Below, piece by piece: positions 1 to 12,800 of a stretch of DNA of 64,000 bases; position 1 is the stretch's first letter, and every line of letters starts with the position of its first letter. Under the pieces are notes generated by a model. The model was not told the origin of the DNA and searched no databases. It saw nothing but the letters and a program-made list of their open reading frames with translations. The position numbers and the translations under genes are program-made. Origin of the DNA: Allolobophora icterica. Taxonomy: Eukaryota; Annelida; Clitellata; Crassiclitellata; Lumbricidae. The DNA lies in contig OY744606.1 in the NCBI GenBank assembly GCA_963556255.1, positions 69,310,326-69,374,325 on the forward strand, written 5' to 3'.

Positions 1-360
1 ACCCATAATGTCAGTCTTCGTGGGTTTTTCCACTCTGCCATATGGTCTAGAGATTATTCAACAGATCTTTGCTGTGTTAGCTCAAGATGCGACAGAGAAA
101 TGCCCGTGAGTCAGACGGTGTTGTAAGACACTCTACATAGCCAGCACGGCCCACTACTCATCCACATCGGAATTCGACTGCCAATATTACATAGCTCATC
201 TAAACGTCATTGAAGTTATTGGAGAGCCAATTAGAAGAAGTAGAGTAATGCTTTAGAACGTAGTGTCGCCACAATTCCAGAATGAATCATCCCAATCGAG
301 GAAGCACACCGCTGTTTTCAAACAGCGATCTTTAAAGCAATCACTGTGCCCTTATCTCGT
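1..360. other. unassigned sequence
   Basis: No coding similarity, repeat unit or RNA-like fold was recognised in this stretch. It lies just upstream of a LINE 3' tail and is probably intergenic. Confidence 0.4.
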
Positions 361-438
361 GATTGGGCTAGGAGTGCTCCTGAGTAGGCAATCTTGAAAG
401 AGCGCTATATAAAACTGCTGTAATAATAATAATAATAA
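361..438 (+). repeat. LINE 3'-terminal hairpin tail, truncated copy
   Basis: The stretch reads like the recurring 3' end GGAGTGCTCCTGAGTAGG ... AGAGCGCTATATAAA found at many other places in the window (for example 25950-26012 and 54350-54430). The arms can pair into a short stem. It ends in six TAA units. Only the tail of the element is present, as expected for 5'-truncated target-primed insertion. Confidence 0.7.
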
Positions 439-444
439 ACTTCC

Positions 445-1159
445 CCCCACGCAGGAGACTGGTTGTCAACCATCCCTCTGGCCTCCTGTGGATTGGACCT
501 GACCAACGAGGCGGTCCGGGTGGCCGTGGGTCTGCGTCTGGGGCTGGACCTGTGTGCACCCCATCAATGTCAGTGCGGGGAGGCCGCCGATTCAAGAGGA
601 CACCACGGACTGGTATGCAGGCGATCGGCAGGAAGAACGGCCCGTCACTTTGCGGCTAACGACCTGGTGTGGAGGGCTCTCGTGAAGGCGGACATACCCA
701 GCTCAAAGGAGCCGCCAGGCCTGATTAGAACAGACGGCAAAAGACCGGACGGAGCCACCCTTGTCCCCTGGGCCAGAGGCAGATATATCGCCTGGGACTT
801 CACTGCCGTCCACACCTGTGCGGCATCCTATCTGCACTTGTCCTCAGTGGAGCCTGGAGTGGCCGCGGAACATGCTGCAGACCGCAAGACCAGCAAATAC
901 GCCACGTTACCTGCCTCTCATGAGTTCGTGCCGATTGCGGTAGAGACAATGGGCCCATCAATCGTGCAGGACGGGAGTTTTTAACAGAGTTGGGCCGCCG
1001 TGTTACCACAGTCTCAGGTGATCCAAGGGAGACAATTTACCTCTTCCAGAGACTGTCAATTTGTCTCCAACGTTTTAACGCCATTGCTTTTAGAGGCACC
1101 TTCACACCACACCCCGGAGACGAGAACGGCGTGCACCAAGCGTAAATACACTTCTTTTT

Positions 1160-1160
<1 letters not shown>
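445..1160 (+). pseudogene. non-LTR retrotransposon ORF2 C-terminal fragment, probably restriction-like-endonuclease type
   Basis: Conceptual translation has a Cys-His cluster (C-x-C-G, G-H-H-x-L-x-C-R, GR-x-x-RH) followed by ND-x-VWRAL, EPPGLIRTDGKRPDG, LVPW and WDFT blocks, then a K-x-x-KYATLP block. This order is typical of the region after the reverse transcriptase in non-LTR elements whose C-terminal nuclease is of the PD-(D/E)xK type. The main frame stops at 984. The expected continuation (FLTELGRRV ... LFQRLSICLQRFNAIAFRGT) lies in another frame to about 1110, so there is a frameshift near 970. The reverse transcriptase itself is absent. This is a 5'-truncated dead copy. The exact clade was not determined. 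Confidence 0.75.
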
Positions 1161-1477
<317 letters not shown>

Positions 1478-2089
1478 CTCGTGGCTGTAGACCTGTCTAT
1501 GTACCGTGTATGGATGCCGAGTGCCAGGCTCTGTTCTACAGTATGAAGAATCTGAAGCCCAGATGTTGCTGATCACCTAATTTAAGCTATGAACGCAGCA
1601 AGGATGGAAAGAACAGAAAACATGAGCTTTGAGTGATCGAACCGGATATTCTTGTGTCTCACCCGCTGCCTCGGGGCCACTGAGAAACCATCGGTCCCAA
1701 ACTAACCTCTTGTCAGACTCAATAAAGCGCAGGTCACCTCATCCGTGTGGCTAAAGGGCCACTTGAGAAGCCACTTGAGAAGCAACATCAACGTCAGGTT
1801 TGAGATTAGTGGCAGAAATATCATAGTCAGCATGCAAAGGATGCAAACCCGGAAGAATGTTCGGTTGTTGAACTTCAGACAGCGCTGTAAAATGTGAAAA
1901 TAGGAACCCTTGCCTGAGTTTCTGAAACAGCTTGGTCCAAGGCAATGAAATGGCTTGGAACATTACATAGAGGGATCATGAGGGAGAAGACGCTTCCGAA
2001 ACATTACGTCATTCATAGATCACTGCCATCCCTAAACCAGAAGAGGCCCTTTATAAGGCGGTTAGGTATCACCTAAAATCTCTGCTCTC
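1478..2089. other. unassigned sequence
   Basis: No supported gene. The last 100 bases may already belong to the LINE fragment that follows. Confidence 0.3.
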
Positions 2090-2578
2090 CTTGAGTGGCA
2101 AGCTTCTTGATCCACTAATACTCACACGGATCAGCCCTATCTTGGAAAACTCTATCCACGTAACACCATTGCTCCGTGACGCGCTGCATTGGCTCCCAGT
2201 TGAGAACCGTATCGAGCATAAAGTGCCTGTGCTGGTGTACAGGTCTTTGCATTGTGTAGCCCCTGAGTACCTCAACGCATACTGTGTTGGTGTGTCGTCG
2301 TCTCGAGGTAGGAGGTGCGAAAGTCAAAACTTGCTTCGGGGACCGTGCCTTCTCAGTCGCCCGACCTAGGTGCTGGAATAGCATTCCAGCCTCAATACGT
2401 TCATCGACTACTGTGGACAACTCTAAGACGAGACTCAAGACCCATTACATTAATATTGCTTATCCTGACTAGCCGTTAGGTTTGTTAAGCGCCCTTATAA
2501 CGGCACGTGGTGTGTTACGACGCTGTAGAAATTGTCGCGCTTTCATCGTCATAATCATCATTATCATCATCATAATCC
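2090..2578 (+). pseudogene. LINE ORF2 C-terminal fragment (CR1/L2-like)
   Basis: Translation shows DALHWLPVENRIEHKV, a characteristic block at the end of CR1/L2-type reverse transcriptases, then VLVYRSLHCVAPEYL. In a second frame there is FGDRAFSVARPRCWNSIP and SKTRLKTHYI. The order is collinear with the family, so one frameshift near 2290-2340 separates the parts. The fragment ends in a degenerate ATC-rich tail at 2550-2578. It is a non-functional insertion remnant. Confidence 0.75.
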
Positions 2579-3499
2579 CAATTGAACAGACCTATTGGCC
2601 AGGAGGAAGCACATGCGATTAAGTTCTTGCCTTATCGACATTCATTGGAAACGGATTTCATCAACACCTAAAGAGGCAGCGACGTATAACACGGTCGGAT
2701 ATGCGAGCCTGTTGTCGAAACTCTGAAGGATTCTTCCACGGCGGGTGGTGAACATCATTAAAGTTCTCCTTCGGAACAGACCTTTCTGAGTGCCTATGGA
2801 GGAACAGCGAAGCGCTTGGAGAGTAAGCTTACAGCTTATAATTGAGACTGGAAATATCATACAGAAAAGTACTTTGCACACTCTGCCAAGAACTGATGAA
2901 TAATAATGTCTATCTCAAAACTGGACCAATACAACATTGGTCGCTTTATGAGGGAAGCTATGAATACGGAGGCCGTTTAGAGTTTAATTTTTTGTATTCA
3001 GATAACTCAGTATCGAACCCATTTGAGATTGTGCACCCTATCGGTTCAATCCAGACTTTGCCAAAGAACTTTCTTTATTGTTGATCAATACAACTACACA
3101 TTAAAATATTAGAAGTTCCTTGATATTGATATTAAACTCACATAACTTGACAACTAAAGAATTGCAAAGAATTAAAACTAAGAATTTAAAAGAACATCCT
3201 AACCACCAAACATCACTTAGGACGGAGCAAAACCTCAATCTGGAGAAATGTTCAGGTTGAACCAAACATCGAAGCTAAGCCATTATCATAATCATAATGA
3301 TTATATTAGCCATAATGATAACTTATACAACTGGCTGGACATGAACCGCTCACGCTAGAGGAAGAATCCGACAGCCATTATAAGTACAGACTGAGTGTAT
3401 TTTGAACAGACAGGGTCACCTCTTTGCTGATGACGTTCAAGCATACGTCCATGTCCACCTTCGGCTTGACTCACCTTAGCTGGTCGTATTTAGGTACAC
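2579..3499. other. unassigned AT-rich intergenic sequence
   Basis: No recognisable coding or repeat structure was seen. Short imperfect palindromes such as ATCATAATCATAATGATTAT near 3288 are present but unremarkable. Confidence 0.3.
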
Positions 3500-3840
3500 T
3501 CTAATAATGCGAGCCGCAAAGGTTCATCAGTCACTCTGTTTCAGAGTAAAGCAGGGAGGTGACCTGACCGACGTCTCTTTGAGCGTAGACTCGGACCCGA
3601 CCTGGGCTGGTGAACCAATGTCCTCCGTGCCCACCTTCACGTGGTGCGGACCGTTAATACCCTTCCACAGGAAGGGGAACGAACGGGCACGGCAGGCAAA
3701 ACCAGGGGAAGGCAATGGCAAACCACCCCTGTTAACATGCCAAGAAAATCGTCATGAGACACAACAAACCAAAAACGCCGATAAAATGTGTATCATGACG
3801 ATCGCTAGAGCTCCAGGAATTGCAAGCACAAGGTGACAAG
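3500..3840 (+). repeat. possible retroelement fragment
   Basis: The stretch is GC-richer than its surroundings. It holds GGGGAAGGCAATGGCAAACC followed by ACCCC, near 3707-3727, a motif I associate with 3' regions of some non-LTR elements. No second copy was found in the window, so this rests on composition and motif resemblance alone. Confidence 0.3.
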
Positions 3841-3879
3841 GTGCTAATAAGTTAGATGCATGGAAGTCTTGAAATCGCC

Positions 3880-4440
3880 TTGCTCTAAATTCCTTCAAAA
3901 CTCAACTAATCTGGTTTGGTACTCCTCAGCAACTCCAGAATCTTGACTTTCCTCTTCTTGCTGAAAACTTCCCTCAGTTTACCTTTTCTACCAGGGTGAG
4001 TGACCTAGGTGTCACACTGGACAGTACTCTCACCTTTTCTGATCATGTTAAGAGCCTCACACGCTCTTCCTATACTTCAACTTCGGCGCATCAGGACTAT
4101 TCGCAAATCTGTTTCCCTATCCACCTTCACCCATATAGTTCAGGCATTTGTCTGTTCTAGAATTGACTATTGCAATTCAATTCTTATTGGTCTTCCTAGG
4201 GTTCGCCTGTCTCCTCTCCAGTCAGTTCTCAATTTTGCCGCCAGACTGATTGCTCGTCTTCCTAAATTTTCCCATATCTCTTCGTTTATGGTCAATCAAC
4301 TTCATTGGCTGCCTCTCCAAGCCCGCATTCAATTTAAAGTTCTTGTTCTTGTCCTTAAGTCTAAACTGGGTACTACTCCCAAATATCTCAGGGACCTCAT
4401 CTGCCCCCTCTTTCCGCAGCTTTGATGTCGTAGGGGTTAA
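3880..4440 (+). pseudogene. LINE reverse transcriptase C-terminal fragment (CR1/L2-like)
   Basis: The frame upstream of 4010 gives FKTQLIWFGTPQQL and RVSDLGVTLDSTLTFSDHV. A second frame continues with QLRRIRTIRKSVS, AFVCSRIDYCNSILIGLP, LQSVLNFAARLIARLP, INQLHWLP-like and LGTTPKYLRDLICP blocks. This is the standard order downstream of the polymerase active site in CR1/L2 LINEs. At least one frameshift near 4070 separates the halves, and the catalytic YxDD region is missing. It is a 5'-truncated dead copy in plus orientation. Confidence 0.85.
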
Positions 4441-5639
4441 CCTTAGGCCGCATTATAAATTGCATCACACTCAGTGGGATCGTATTGTGTGCAACAAATT
4501 ACTTTGAACGCTGATGTGGGCTCACATTCAATCCTCTTCCCAGATGGACATTATTTTTCTGCCATTGTGATTGCATTGCCACTTCTACAGACGAGTAAGT
4601 GAATTACTGCACACGTTCGCATTCAGAGTCCGTCGCAGAAGAAGCTCTCTACTCCAAGCTAAATAAGCAGAGCTTCTCCATCTCGAAGTCCAAGCTGAAA
4701 CTTCTCATTGTGGCGCTTTCCTGAACTGCTCTTGTGCCTTTGCCCCATCGTCATCACGATGGCTCGCTGCGCCGTTAGTAACCGTGTGACCATAATAGAC
4801 CCCGGTTGGGAATCCTGATCGTTTTTGATAAAATCTATTTTCTACGCTATTGACGTATAGCCTAAATTGCACCATATTTGCCAAAAATAATTGTTTGCAG
4901 ATTTTGATGCTGTGCTGCATCTCAGGCCTTGTCTATAGCGCAGCGAGCTGGCTCATCAACATCTATAGCTTTACATTATCTCAACTCCATGTTCTGAAGC
5001 TGTGATTGCCATGAGCTTGCCGCTTGAGAGTTTCCGCGGCAGCCCCCCTCACAGTCAATTCACACTGGCGCCGGCGCCTCACTCGTTGATCAATGGAATG
5101 CACTGAACTGCAATTACTCGAAACGTTTACGATAGACATAAGGCAACTGTATACGCCTCCTCGAAAACGTTCTTTGATTAATCGTCATTCATGATACGAG
5201 GAAGATACGAAAACAGTAATTATGCTAATCGTGTTGTTTGCATATTTCTTTCAAAACACGCTGTTTATCTTCGCCCGTGTGCCAGTCGGACTAGCCGAGC
5301 ATAACATCAATGATAAATTATTCTTGTCCTTTCTTCATCATGTTGTTGTAGCGCTGCAAAATTTCGTACTCAATCGGACTCGGACCACCAACGGACATCG
5401 ATTTCTGGACAACTCCTCCGATACGACGCAGCGCTCGCGAATAAGCTGGTGCTCTGCGCTTAGCTTTACAGTGGCGCTTTAGAAAATTGGAGATTACGAT
5501 TACAGTTCCAATAGTCAGTCAACTGAGGCAGAAAAGCAGCTTAAGGGGGATAACACGAACGTAACCAACCAGTTATACTTTATAGTCCGAAAAATTGCCA
5601 TAAAAGACACGAAGGTGGTCTTAGCATGCCTAAAGATTA
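4441..5639. other. unassigned sequence
   Basis: Open frames exist here (for example 5222-5482 on plus, 4705-4920 on minus), but none shows a recognisable domain, repeats elsewhere in the window or has splice-compatible neighbours. I see no supported gene. Confidence 0.35.
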
Positions 5640-6720
5640 GGCCCCATCATGAGAATCAATTACCTCTACTAGCATCACCAACTCCTCGGGAATTCCATAG
5701 TTCCTTAGTACCTGCCACAATCCCTGTTGCCATATAATATCGAATGCCTGTTTAAAATCTATGAAATTGTTGTATGGAGTTCGGTTTCTTTCGAAGTACT
5801 TCTCTGATGGTTGTCGAACTATAAAGAGTTGCTCCATTATACGTCTTCCTGCCTTGAATCCTGCCTGTTTTTCAGCCACCACCTCCTCAACATATTTCCT
5901 CAGACGTTGTTGTAGTATCCGTGTGTATAGTTTTCGAGGAAACCTAACAGACTAATGCCTCGATAATTGCTGCATCCCTCTGGTCATTTTTCTTATAATG
6001 TATGATTATTGCCTTTCCCAAATCAGCTGGACACTTCTTTTCCTGAAAGATTTTGTTGCATAACACGTGTAACATTTCAACTGAACATTCCTCTCCGGCT
6101 TGTATCATTTCTGTTGTAATATTATCATCTCCTGATGCCTCCCTCTTTTTCAATCTCCCCATATCTTCCTTTACCTCCTCTCTCAGGATGTTTTCACGGC
6201 AAATACTTGCTTGTAGTGCATCCAACACTGTATTATCCACAGGATTCCTTTCATTATGCAGATCCTCATAATACTGCATCCACCTGTTTTTTTTAATATC
6301 TGCCATGTTGTCCATTAGCTTTCAATTTTTTTCTTTTACTGTTGGTAGTCTTGGGCTGAAGGTTCCACAGATTTTTGGAAATGTTTTGGAGGATTTTTGC
6401 TCCAGGCACTATTCTCCACCTCAATGCATGTTTCCTCCTTAAATTGCTTCCTTTTCTTTTTGATTTCTTGTTATCATGTTTAATGTATTCCTATTTTCTT
6501 TACCATGTGTTTTATTGCCTTTATCTGTCTTCTCTAATCACTCTACTCCAGTACCTCCTGTGATATCCATGGAGCCCTTCTCTGTTTTTCCTAAAGCTCA
6601 ATACATCATGTGTTACCTCTGTGCAGTTGTCCCTAGTTTCCCCCCAAATCTTCTCTATTGCACTCTTGTCCTTTGTGTCTACCTGCCTCCATTTTGAGTA
6701 GGCAAGATTAAATGGACAAG
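5640..6720 (-). pseudogene. reverse transcriptase fragment of an RTE/Jockey-like LINE
   Basis: Reading 6315 down to 5640 gives a collinear but frameshifted polymerase. It has a KNRWMQYYEDLHN-like linker, REASGDDNITTEMIQAGEE, LCNKIFQEKKCPADLGKAII with HYKKND, then, after a break at 5882-5944, VAEKQAGFKAGRR and FIDFKQAFDIIWQQGLW. These match the N-terminal half of RTE/Jockey-type reverse transcriptases (a fingers block with GDDNI in place of GxDxI, then QAGFRxGR and the FIDFxKAFD active-site strand). Coding similarity upstream of 6330 (about 6520-6720, WRQVDTKDKSAIEKIW) is weaker. The YxDD half is absent. It is a decayed copy. Confidence 0.75.
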
Positions 6721-7040
6721 TCTTGCGTTTAGCCCTGAAATAAATTGGACAGCTGATAAAACGCCCAGAACTGGACAGCGAATTCAAAAGGTTTGGATCT
6801 GCTACAGAGAAGAACCGAAAGTGTTTTGGTCCGAGGCTCAAAAAGAGTCAGAGTGTCAGATGATAAAGTTTGGTCTCAATGGTGAGCAACAAACAAAGTT
6901 AAGTTCACTCTTTGCATACAGCAAGGAATGGGTATCAGTTTTAAGGAATATAGACAATGAATCTCATTGTTTGCTAGGGAAATATTCTTCCAAACAAAAC
7001 GAGTCTTTGACAGAGAGGCATAAAGATATCAGAGTTAACA
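6721..7040. other. unassigned sequence next to the duplicon
   Basis: No supported gene. Similarity to the downstream flank of copy B begins at about 7041. Confidence 0.3.
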
Positions 7041-8269
7041 GTCCTGCGAGAATTTAGTGATAAAATAGTTGTAGCAAACCGAATACAATAGTTAATGTTT
7101 ATACCTGTATTTTATTCAATAAACTAAGTTAATCAAATTGGTAAACACGATTGGAGTTCAATCTAATTGTCAACTGAAAGAATTCACAACTCGACTAAAA
7201 TTATGCATTCGTTTATTTAGACATTTAAGAGTTTAGTTGTAGAATAATATCTGGCAACTCTTAAGTTGATTCGAATACAAGTCAAGTGTAGTAGATTTTC
7301 GATGAGAAGCTCAATTAGGCAAAGCAGTTGCCCTTGTCCATTAATGATCTACATAAAGAGGCAAAATCTAGCCAATAAAGTAATGAAAGATATTAAGCTT
7401 TTCAGAAACATATTGAATGTTTCTAAGCATTGATGTGAAGAGAAACCTCGCATGAATCGGCAATGTTTTAATCAAAACAAAATAAATCTACAGATGATAG
7501 ATTATTCTCAATCATTAACGGTGTTAATGATCGGCTATTCTCATACAAATACACTGCTCACTGTATTTAAAACATCAGCGAAGTTCTTAAAGCTTTCAAA
7601 TGTATAAATTAAATTTACAAAAGTTCTCTATATGCATTTACACATTTACACGTGAAGCTGCAGACATTGTAGCACAAAATTCATACGTCGAGAATAAAAA
7701 ACCTGTAACGTTTACGACTTTGCACTATTATAAAAACTGTAAAACTCGTATATACATTATAAACATTCAACAAACACTAATAATAAACATTCAACGAACA
7801 CTAACTATCACAGTTAGTTAATACTGGGCTGTACCATGTGAGACTCGAACATAACAATCTATGTTCAAACAACAGTGTGAAAACATTCGCCCAGATGACT
7901 ATGCTCAACAATTAACCATTTCAATCAAGACAAAAGCTTTTGTGCGACAGTTGATGATTTCAATTACATATGAGCTATATTCACAGCTCAATTGAAGTCA
8001 ACAACCTAGAAGCACAATTAATTGAATTATACAAAAAATATTTTATTCCGATACAAAAGCACGTATACTTTAAAATCTGTATGAATTCAACTTCAAACAA
8101 TAAACAAAATACAAATGCAAGTATAACAGTACAAGTTAAATAACCAGATATGCACCACATTGCCTAACTTGATGGGTAGCAGCATCAATAAATTAACGTG
8201 GAAACTGCATTGCAAGTTACCGCCAAAACACAGAGAAAATGAACAGAGAAATTAAAAATAAATAAATAC

Positions 8270-8275
8270 TTTATT
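8270..8275 (-). promoter_or_regulatory. candidate polyadenylation signal of copy A
   Basis: TTTATT on plus reads AATAAA on minus, about 245 bases after the stop codon. It lies in a region conserved with the 3' flank of copy B and with the relic at 23925-24345, although the hexamer itself is not clearly kept in copy B. Confidence 0.45.
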
Positions 8276-8519
8276 CTGTCCTCATCATTGCCTTTCCTAA
8301 AAAATAGCGTCATTTCAGCCTGAGAAAATGCCTAGCTGACCAGAGCCCTTTGTAAGAAAGATCTCGTAGAACACGTATACGAAAGAGTCACTAGACGTTG
8401 CTCGAGATGCAAAAGTTATCACATTTGGCAACGGCCAAAATAAAGCAAACGGATTTACACTTTGGATGAGAGACTTCGTTGTCTTTTGACCTCTAACTCT
8501 TTCTTGACTCCACGAAGTG
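8276..8519 (-). other. 3' untranslated region of copy A
   Basis: The sequence after the stop is strongly similar to 37985-38201 and 24095-24345, with blocks such as CACATTTGGCAACGGCCAAA in the first two. Conservation in three places without an open frame fits a shared 3' UTR. Confidence 0.6.
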
Positions 8520-9828
8520 TTAGACAGCGCACGGTCCTGATTTAACTTCGAGCTTATCAAGACCAATATCCCCAGAGTATTCGTTACCTCTTATGCCCAC
8601 GAACTGAAGCTAAAAGAAAAAGCAAAACAGTTTTAGAAAGCTATTTAAGGTAAAAGCAGTCAAATTTGGCATCGGAATTAATACTCGTATTACAAAATGA
8701 AGTTTTTAAATAAAAAAGTATCAGTCCAACGTTTCCGTACCAGCATTTTGTGATAATTATTTTAATTTAACCTTGTGTGTTGTGATTCTTAAGTTGTCCC
8801 TCTTGTTTCTTTTTTATTTTCCACCAAATAGATATGTTTAATTTATGTCTCTTGGTTCATGAATAACCGCCTAAGGCATGAATTTAAGATATCAAACAAA
8901 AATTTTCTTCTCTGTTGATTCATTTAAAACATAAAATCTTGCCCAAAATATAACCATTGCCTTCAAGAACATTAAATCAATATGCTAATAAGTTTCTGTA
9001 ACCTTAAATACAGATAGTCACGCTGCAGTTACCTGTGAGTTGCTTGACAAGTTAACTCCGACCGAGCCATGCATCCACGCGTTTCCAATTTCTCCAGATC
9101 TTATCCAGACAATGGTCGACTGGGAATCGGTTATTCTGACTAGTTTCAGGGTGTTGATGTGGTAGCCAAACATGTGATAGTAAAAGTCTACACACACTTC
9201 TCCAGCAACGTTCAGCTTCGGGAATAATAATCTAAAGAATGACAAATAAGATACACTGTTTTTGAGAATCGAAGCGCGAGGAAAATTTATATGGTACAGC
9301 TGGGGATTGCTATCATTCTTAAGCACCAAACTAAATAACTACCCTTAACCAGGGAGGAACAAACACCTACGACAAATAGTCGAAATTATTTTTGCAGGTC
9401 GGGGCTGGGCTATGAGCGTCTCTGAGTATGCAGTTTTGAAGATCGTTATATTAATGTTCTGAATGAATCAGGTTTTTAAGAATTCTGTTAAAAAGTTTAA
9501 TTTGCACGACTTCGGTTAACATGTATGATTTGCAAACAGATACCAATAGCGTACGTGTTTGCATTGCAAACATTATAAAAAATTTGGACGTATTCTTACC
9601 GAGCTTCGTCATTAGGCTTCCTTGGCAAGCTGGCTTCAATGTAGATGTAGAAATATCCATCGTACGGAAAGTTCGGACCGGTTGGAGCGGAAGGTGTTGG
9701 ATCGTGATACACTGTCCAGTCGAACTGATCCGTTGTGTCTTGAGTCATACCGCACAGACTGTTTTCCGGAGATGTCGAGTCGAAAGAGCATTTCCAAAGG
9801 GACTGCTGTGCCACAGATTGTACACTGC
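8520..9828 (-). CDS. copy A exons 14-16: MAM domain and C-terminus
   Basis: Exons 9600-9828, 9033-9231 and 8520-8609 encode residues 741-912. MAM landmarks are W-K-C-S-F-D, NSLCGMTQDTTDQFDW, TPSAPTGP, YIYIEAS, CVDFYYHM, and the closing LQFVGIRGNEYSGDIGLDKL with a final GPCAV before TAA (8520-8522). MAM domains in meprins and receptor phosphatases mediate adhesion and oligomerisation, so this could dimerise or anchor the enzyme. No transmembrane segment or GPI signal follows. Confidence 0.93.
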
Positions 9829-12800
9829 CTATGTAAATATAAACAAAAGTTTTTTTTAAATCGAGAGTAATACAGTTTTGCATTAAAAATTTTAAAAATT
9901 TAGACGCATTGGTTAAAAATTCTGCTTTCCATGAAGATCTTTATAAAATGACCATCAACAGAATCTTGTGTTATGATCCTTACCACATATTTTCTTAGTT
10001 GTATCATCCACGGAATGCGAGAAGTCGTCGAAACTCTTGACATAGACGACTCCAGAGTCTCTCCGTCCTGCGAGACCAGAATCTTCTGTTCCGTTGATCA
10101 GCGGACCCACAGCGACCACGATCACACGAATACCGCTACTCCTCATCAGCTCAGCTTCAGTCAAGGCTTGATCGGCGCTTAAACTAGACGGACCACCAGT
10201 GATAAGGACGCAGGTTTTCTGAACCCCAGATCGCTTGGCTGTGAAGACCTGAGTGCGCACGGCCTGCAGCCCATCGGCGATGTTCCGTCCACCCGACTGC
10301 TTGTAGGGAATGGCCGAGATGGCGTTGCTTAGACTAGAGGCGTCGTTTTTGGAAGCGAAACTGATGACGTTGTTAGCTGAGTTACCGAAGGTTGTCACAG
10401 CAACACGAGTTCCATCATTTCCAATTCCTCCGATGATTGCTGTGACTGATTTGACGAAGGACAACGTCTTCTGCCAATTCTCTGATCCAATGGAATCCGA
10501 GGAATCGATTAGGAAGGCCAGATCCTGTTTGTCGCAACCTGTTAACAATACGGTAAAGTTAGATGTATAGCTGCCTATAATTATTTTCTTAAACATCCTT
10601 TGCACTGTTATTATTTCATTCCGAAGCAATCACTATTAGACACCACACCGGTATGTAAGACCTGAAAACGGCAGACTAAGCCAAAATATATCAAGAACGT
10701 AAACAGAATATTTAAATATAGATATCATCAGAGTTTAAATTTACTTTCAATGGTAACGGTCTAGATTTTTACGTACAAGCAGCAACGCCAAGTTAACAAC
10801 CCGTCACATTTACTAAGAGAGAAGGAGTTGTACTCTTCATTACAATTTTCTTAACAGTCACTGTGGTCTCTTACTTTGAGAGGAAACTGGGACAGGTGTA
10901 GTTTTGCTGAGCATCGTATTCTTCACAGTTGTGGTTGATGTTGTGGTTGCAGTTGTCGTCGTAGTTGGGGGAGCAGTGGTAGACGTTGTAGTTGTAGAAG
11001 TTGAAGTCGTGGAAGTTGGTACTGGATTACCTCCAATGGCAGGGACAACTACAATCAAACACAGTAGAATAAAGCGAAATGTAGCTCTGTGTAAAAGATT
11101 GTAAATTGACTTTTTACTGAAGTGAAAAATAAATTATTGTCTAAAACACTCAGAGGCAGATTCAAACAATATCAATCTATTAATAGCGAGTTGAATTATC
11201 AAAAATTAATGTTTAATAAAACGTGTAGAAGCATTCATATCATATGCCTGTTCTAAGTCATCTCTGAGTAACAAGGATATCTTACCTGGCTTAACGATGA
11301 TTTGAAACCCTCGCTGTGCTGGAAAGTAATCGACACTGTAGTTGCTTCTAAAGATGATCATCATCTCATTTGACTGGCTGGTCACAGTGACATTTGGTCG
11401 ACGTCCGCCGCAAAATCTGTGTTGCAAACAATCATTTGGAGAACGTGGTTAACTAAAGGTTTACAAAATACTAAATTTTATGAGGTTATTGAGTGAGTCG
11501 AAGTGAATTTCTTCGAAAAGTAATTGATCTAAATTTGACTGAAAGACGCTACATTGTAAGCTAAACAACATAACTTGACAGAGTGGTCTAAATTCTACGT
11601 TATTCTGTTATGCTTGTATTTAAATCAACGTGAGTAGGCCTACTGTTGTCAAATCTGAGGGATTTCATAAGGTATAGCCTCCATGCAATTACCAAATATT
11701 ACCAAACCACCATGTTCATTAGATTGACCACTGCTACCTTTGTCCCGATTTCAAAACCAACCATGACAAGCATCGTATTGACAGTAGAGGTCGACTAAGC
11801 AACTGCAGCATTACTATTCCACGGAAAAATTGTACTCTTCGTAAAATATTGTTTTTACCTTCAATCTTGTTTTTTTTAATTTTTTTAAACCTGGCATTAC
11901 ATCTGCATTTATTAAATAGACAAAATATTGCAGAATATGCAATGTAGTATTTACCTTCCGCCTTCCAATCCCAGATCTTTCTTGTACTTGATTTCAACCC
12001 AGTGGTAACAAGCATCGTATTCAGAATACAGGCCGAAGTCGCCATCAAATGTCAGTTGCAACTGGGAATTTTCTGGTGCCTGTTGTAAATTCAAACATAG
12101 CAATAAAGGTTATGTTATTCATCACGACCATAACAAATGCTACTCCAAAATCTCCTTCCTCCTCTGATTCAGCTAATCATACAGCTAACGATGTTTAACC
12201 TTAACAGGCCAGTGTTTTCATTCATCTTTAACTGCCTGGCGGAAAGACGACAAAGAATGGCCTTTATACGAGATGAGTTTCATTAAGTGAATTAATTTAT
12301 AATCTGAGTCACTTCATTAAATTATTATTTACATTGAAAACTTCAAAGCAATCAGAAACTGCTAACTTTAACCAGAGTAAAAGCGAGTTTAATAGTAGCC
12401 TACCTTGATCCACCAGTTGCATTCCTGATGTGAGAAGTAGTAACGTTTGTCATCATAACCTGGAGATTTGATGGTTTGCTTATTTTCAGACCCAATGTTG
12501 ATGACACCTCCGCAAGTTGCTGAGAATAAAGAATTAACATATTTAGGCTCTTGATCTGAATCGCGAATGTTATTACTATATGTGACAAATTGACTTATTT
12601 AATTGTTACAAATTGTTAGATATTAGGCCTAAATAGGATGTATATATCTGCAATGTCAGTTTATTCCTAACAATAGATATTGTTATAAGAATAATATTGC
12701 ATTTCAGCTATACGTTTGAATTTTTTCCTTCATTTAAAGCTCGGCAAGAACAACTAGTATTCAAACTTAATTAGCATGTCGTATTAATTTGCGCCATAAA

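Noticed and set aside
8315..8566. Independent minus-strand protein at the end of copy A
   Set aside because: The frame lies mainly in the 3' UTR. The true last exon uses another frame and ends at 8520 with MAM-type GPCAV.
9521..9870. Plus-strand open frames over the MAM exon, and others opposite PPP1R3 (32141-32495) and vWA (10310-10570)
   Set aside because: They are antisense to well-supported coding exons, with no domain or splice support of their own.
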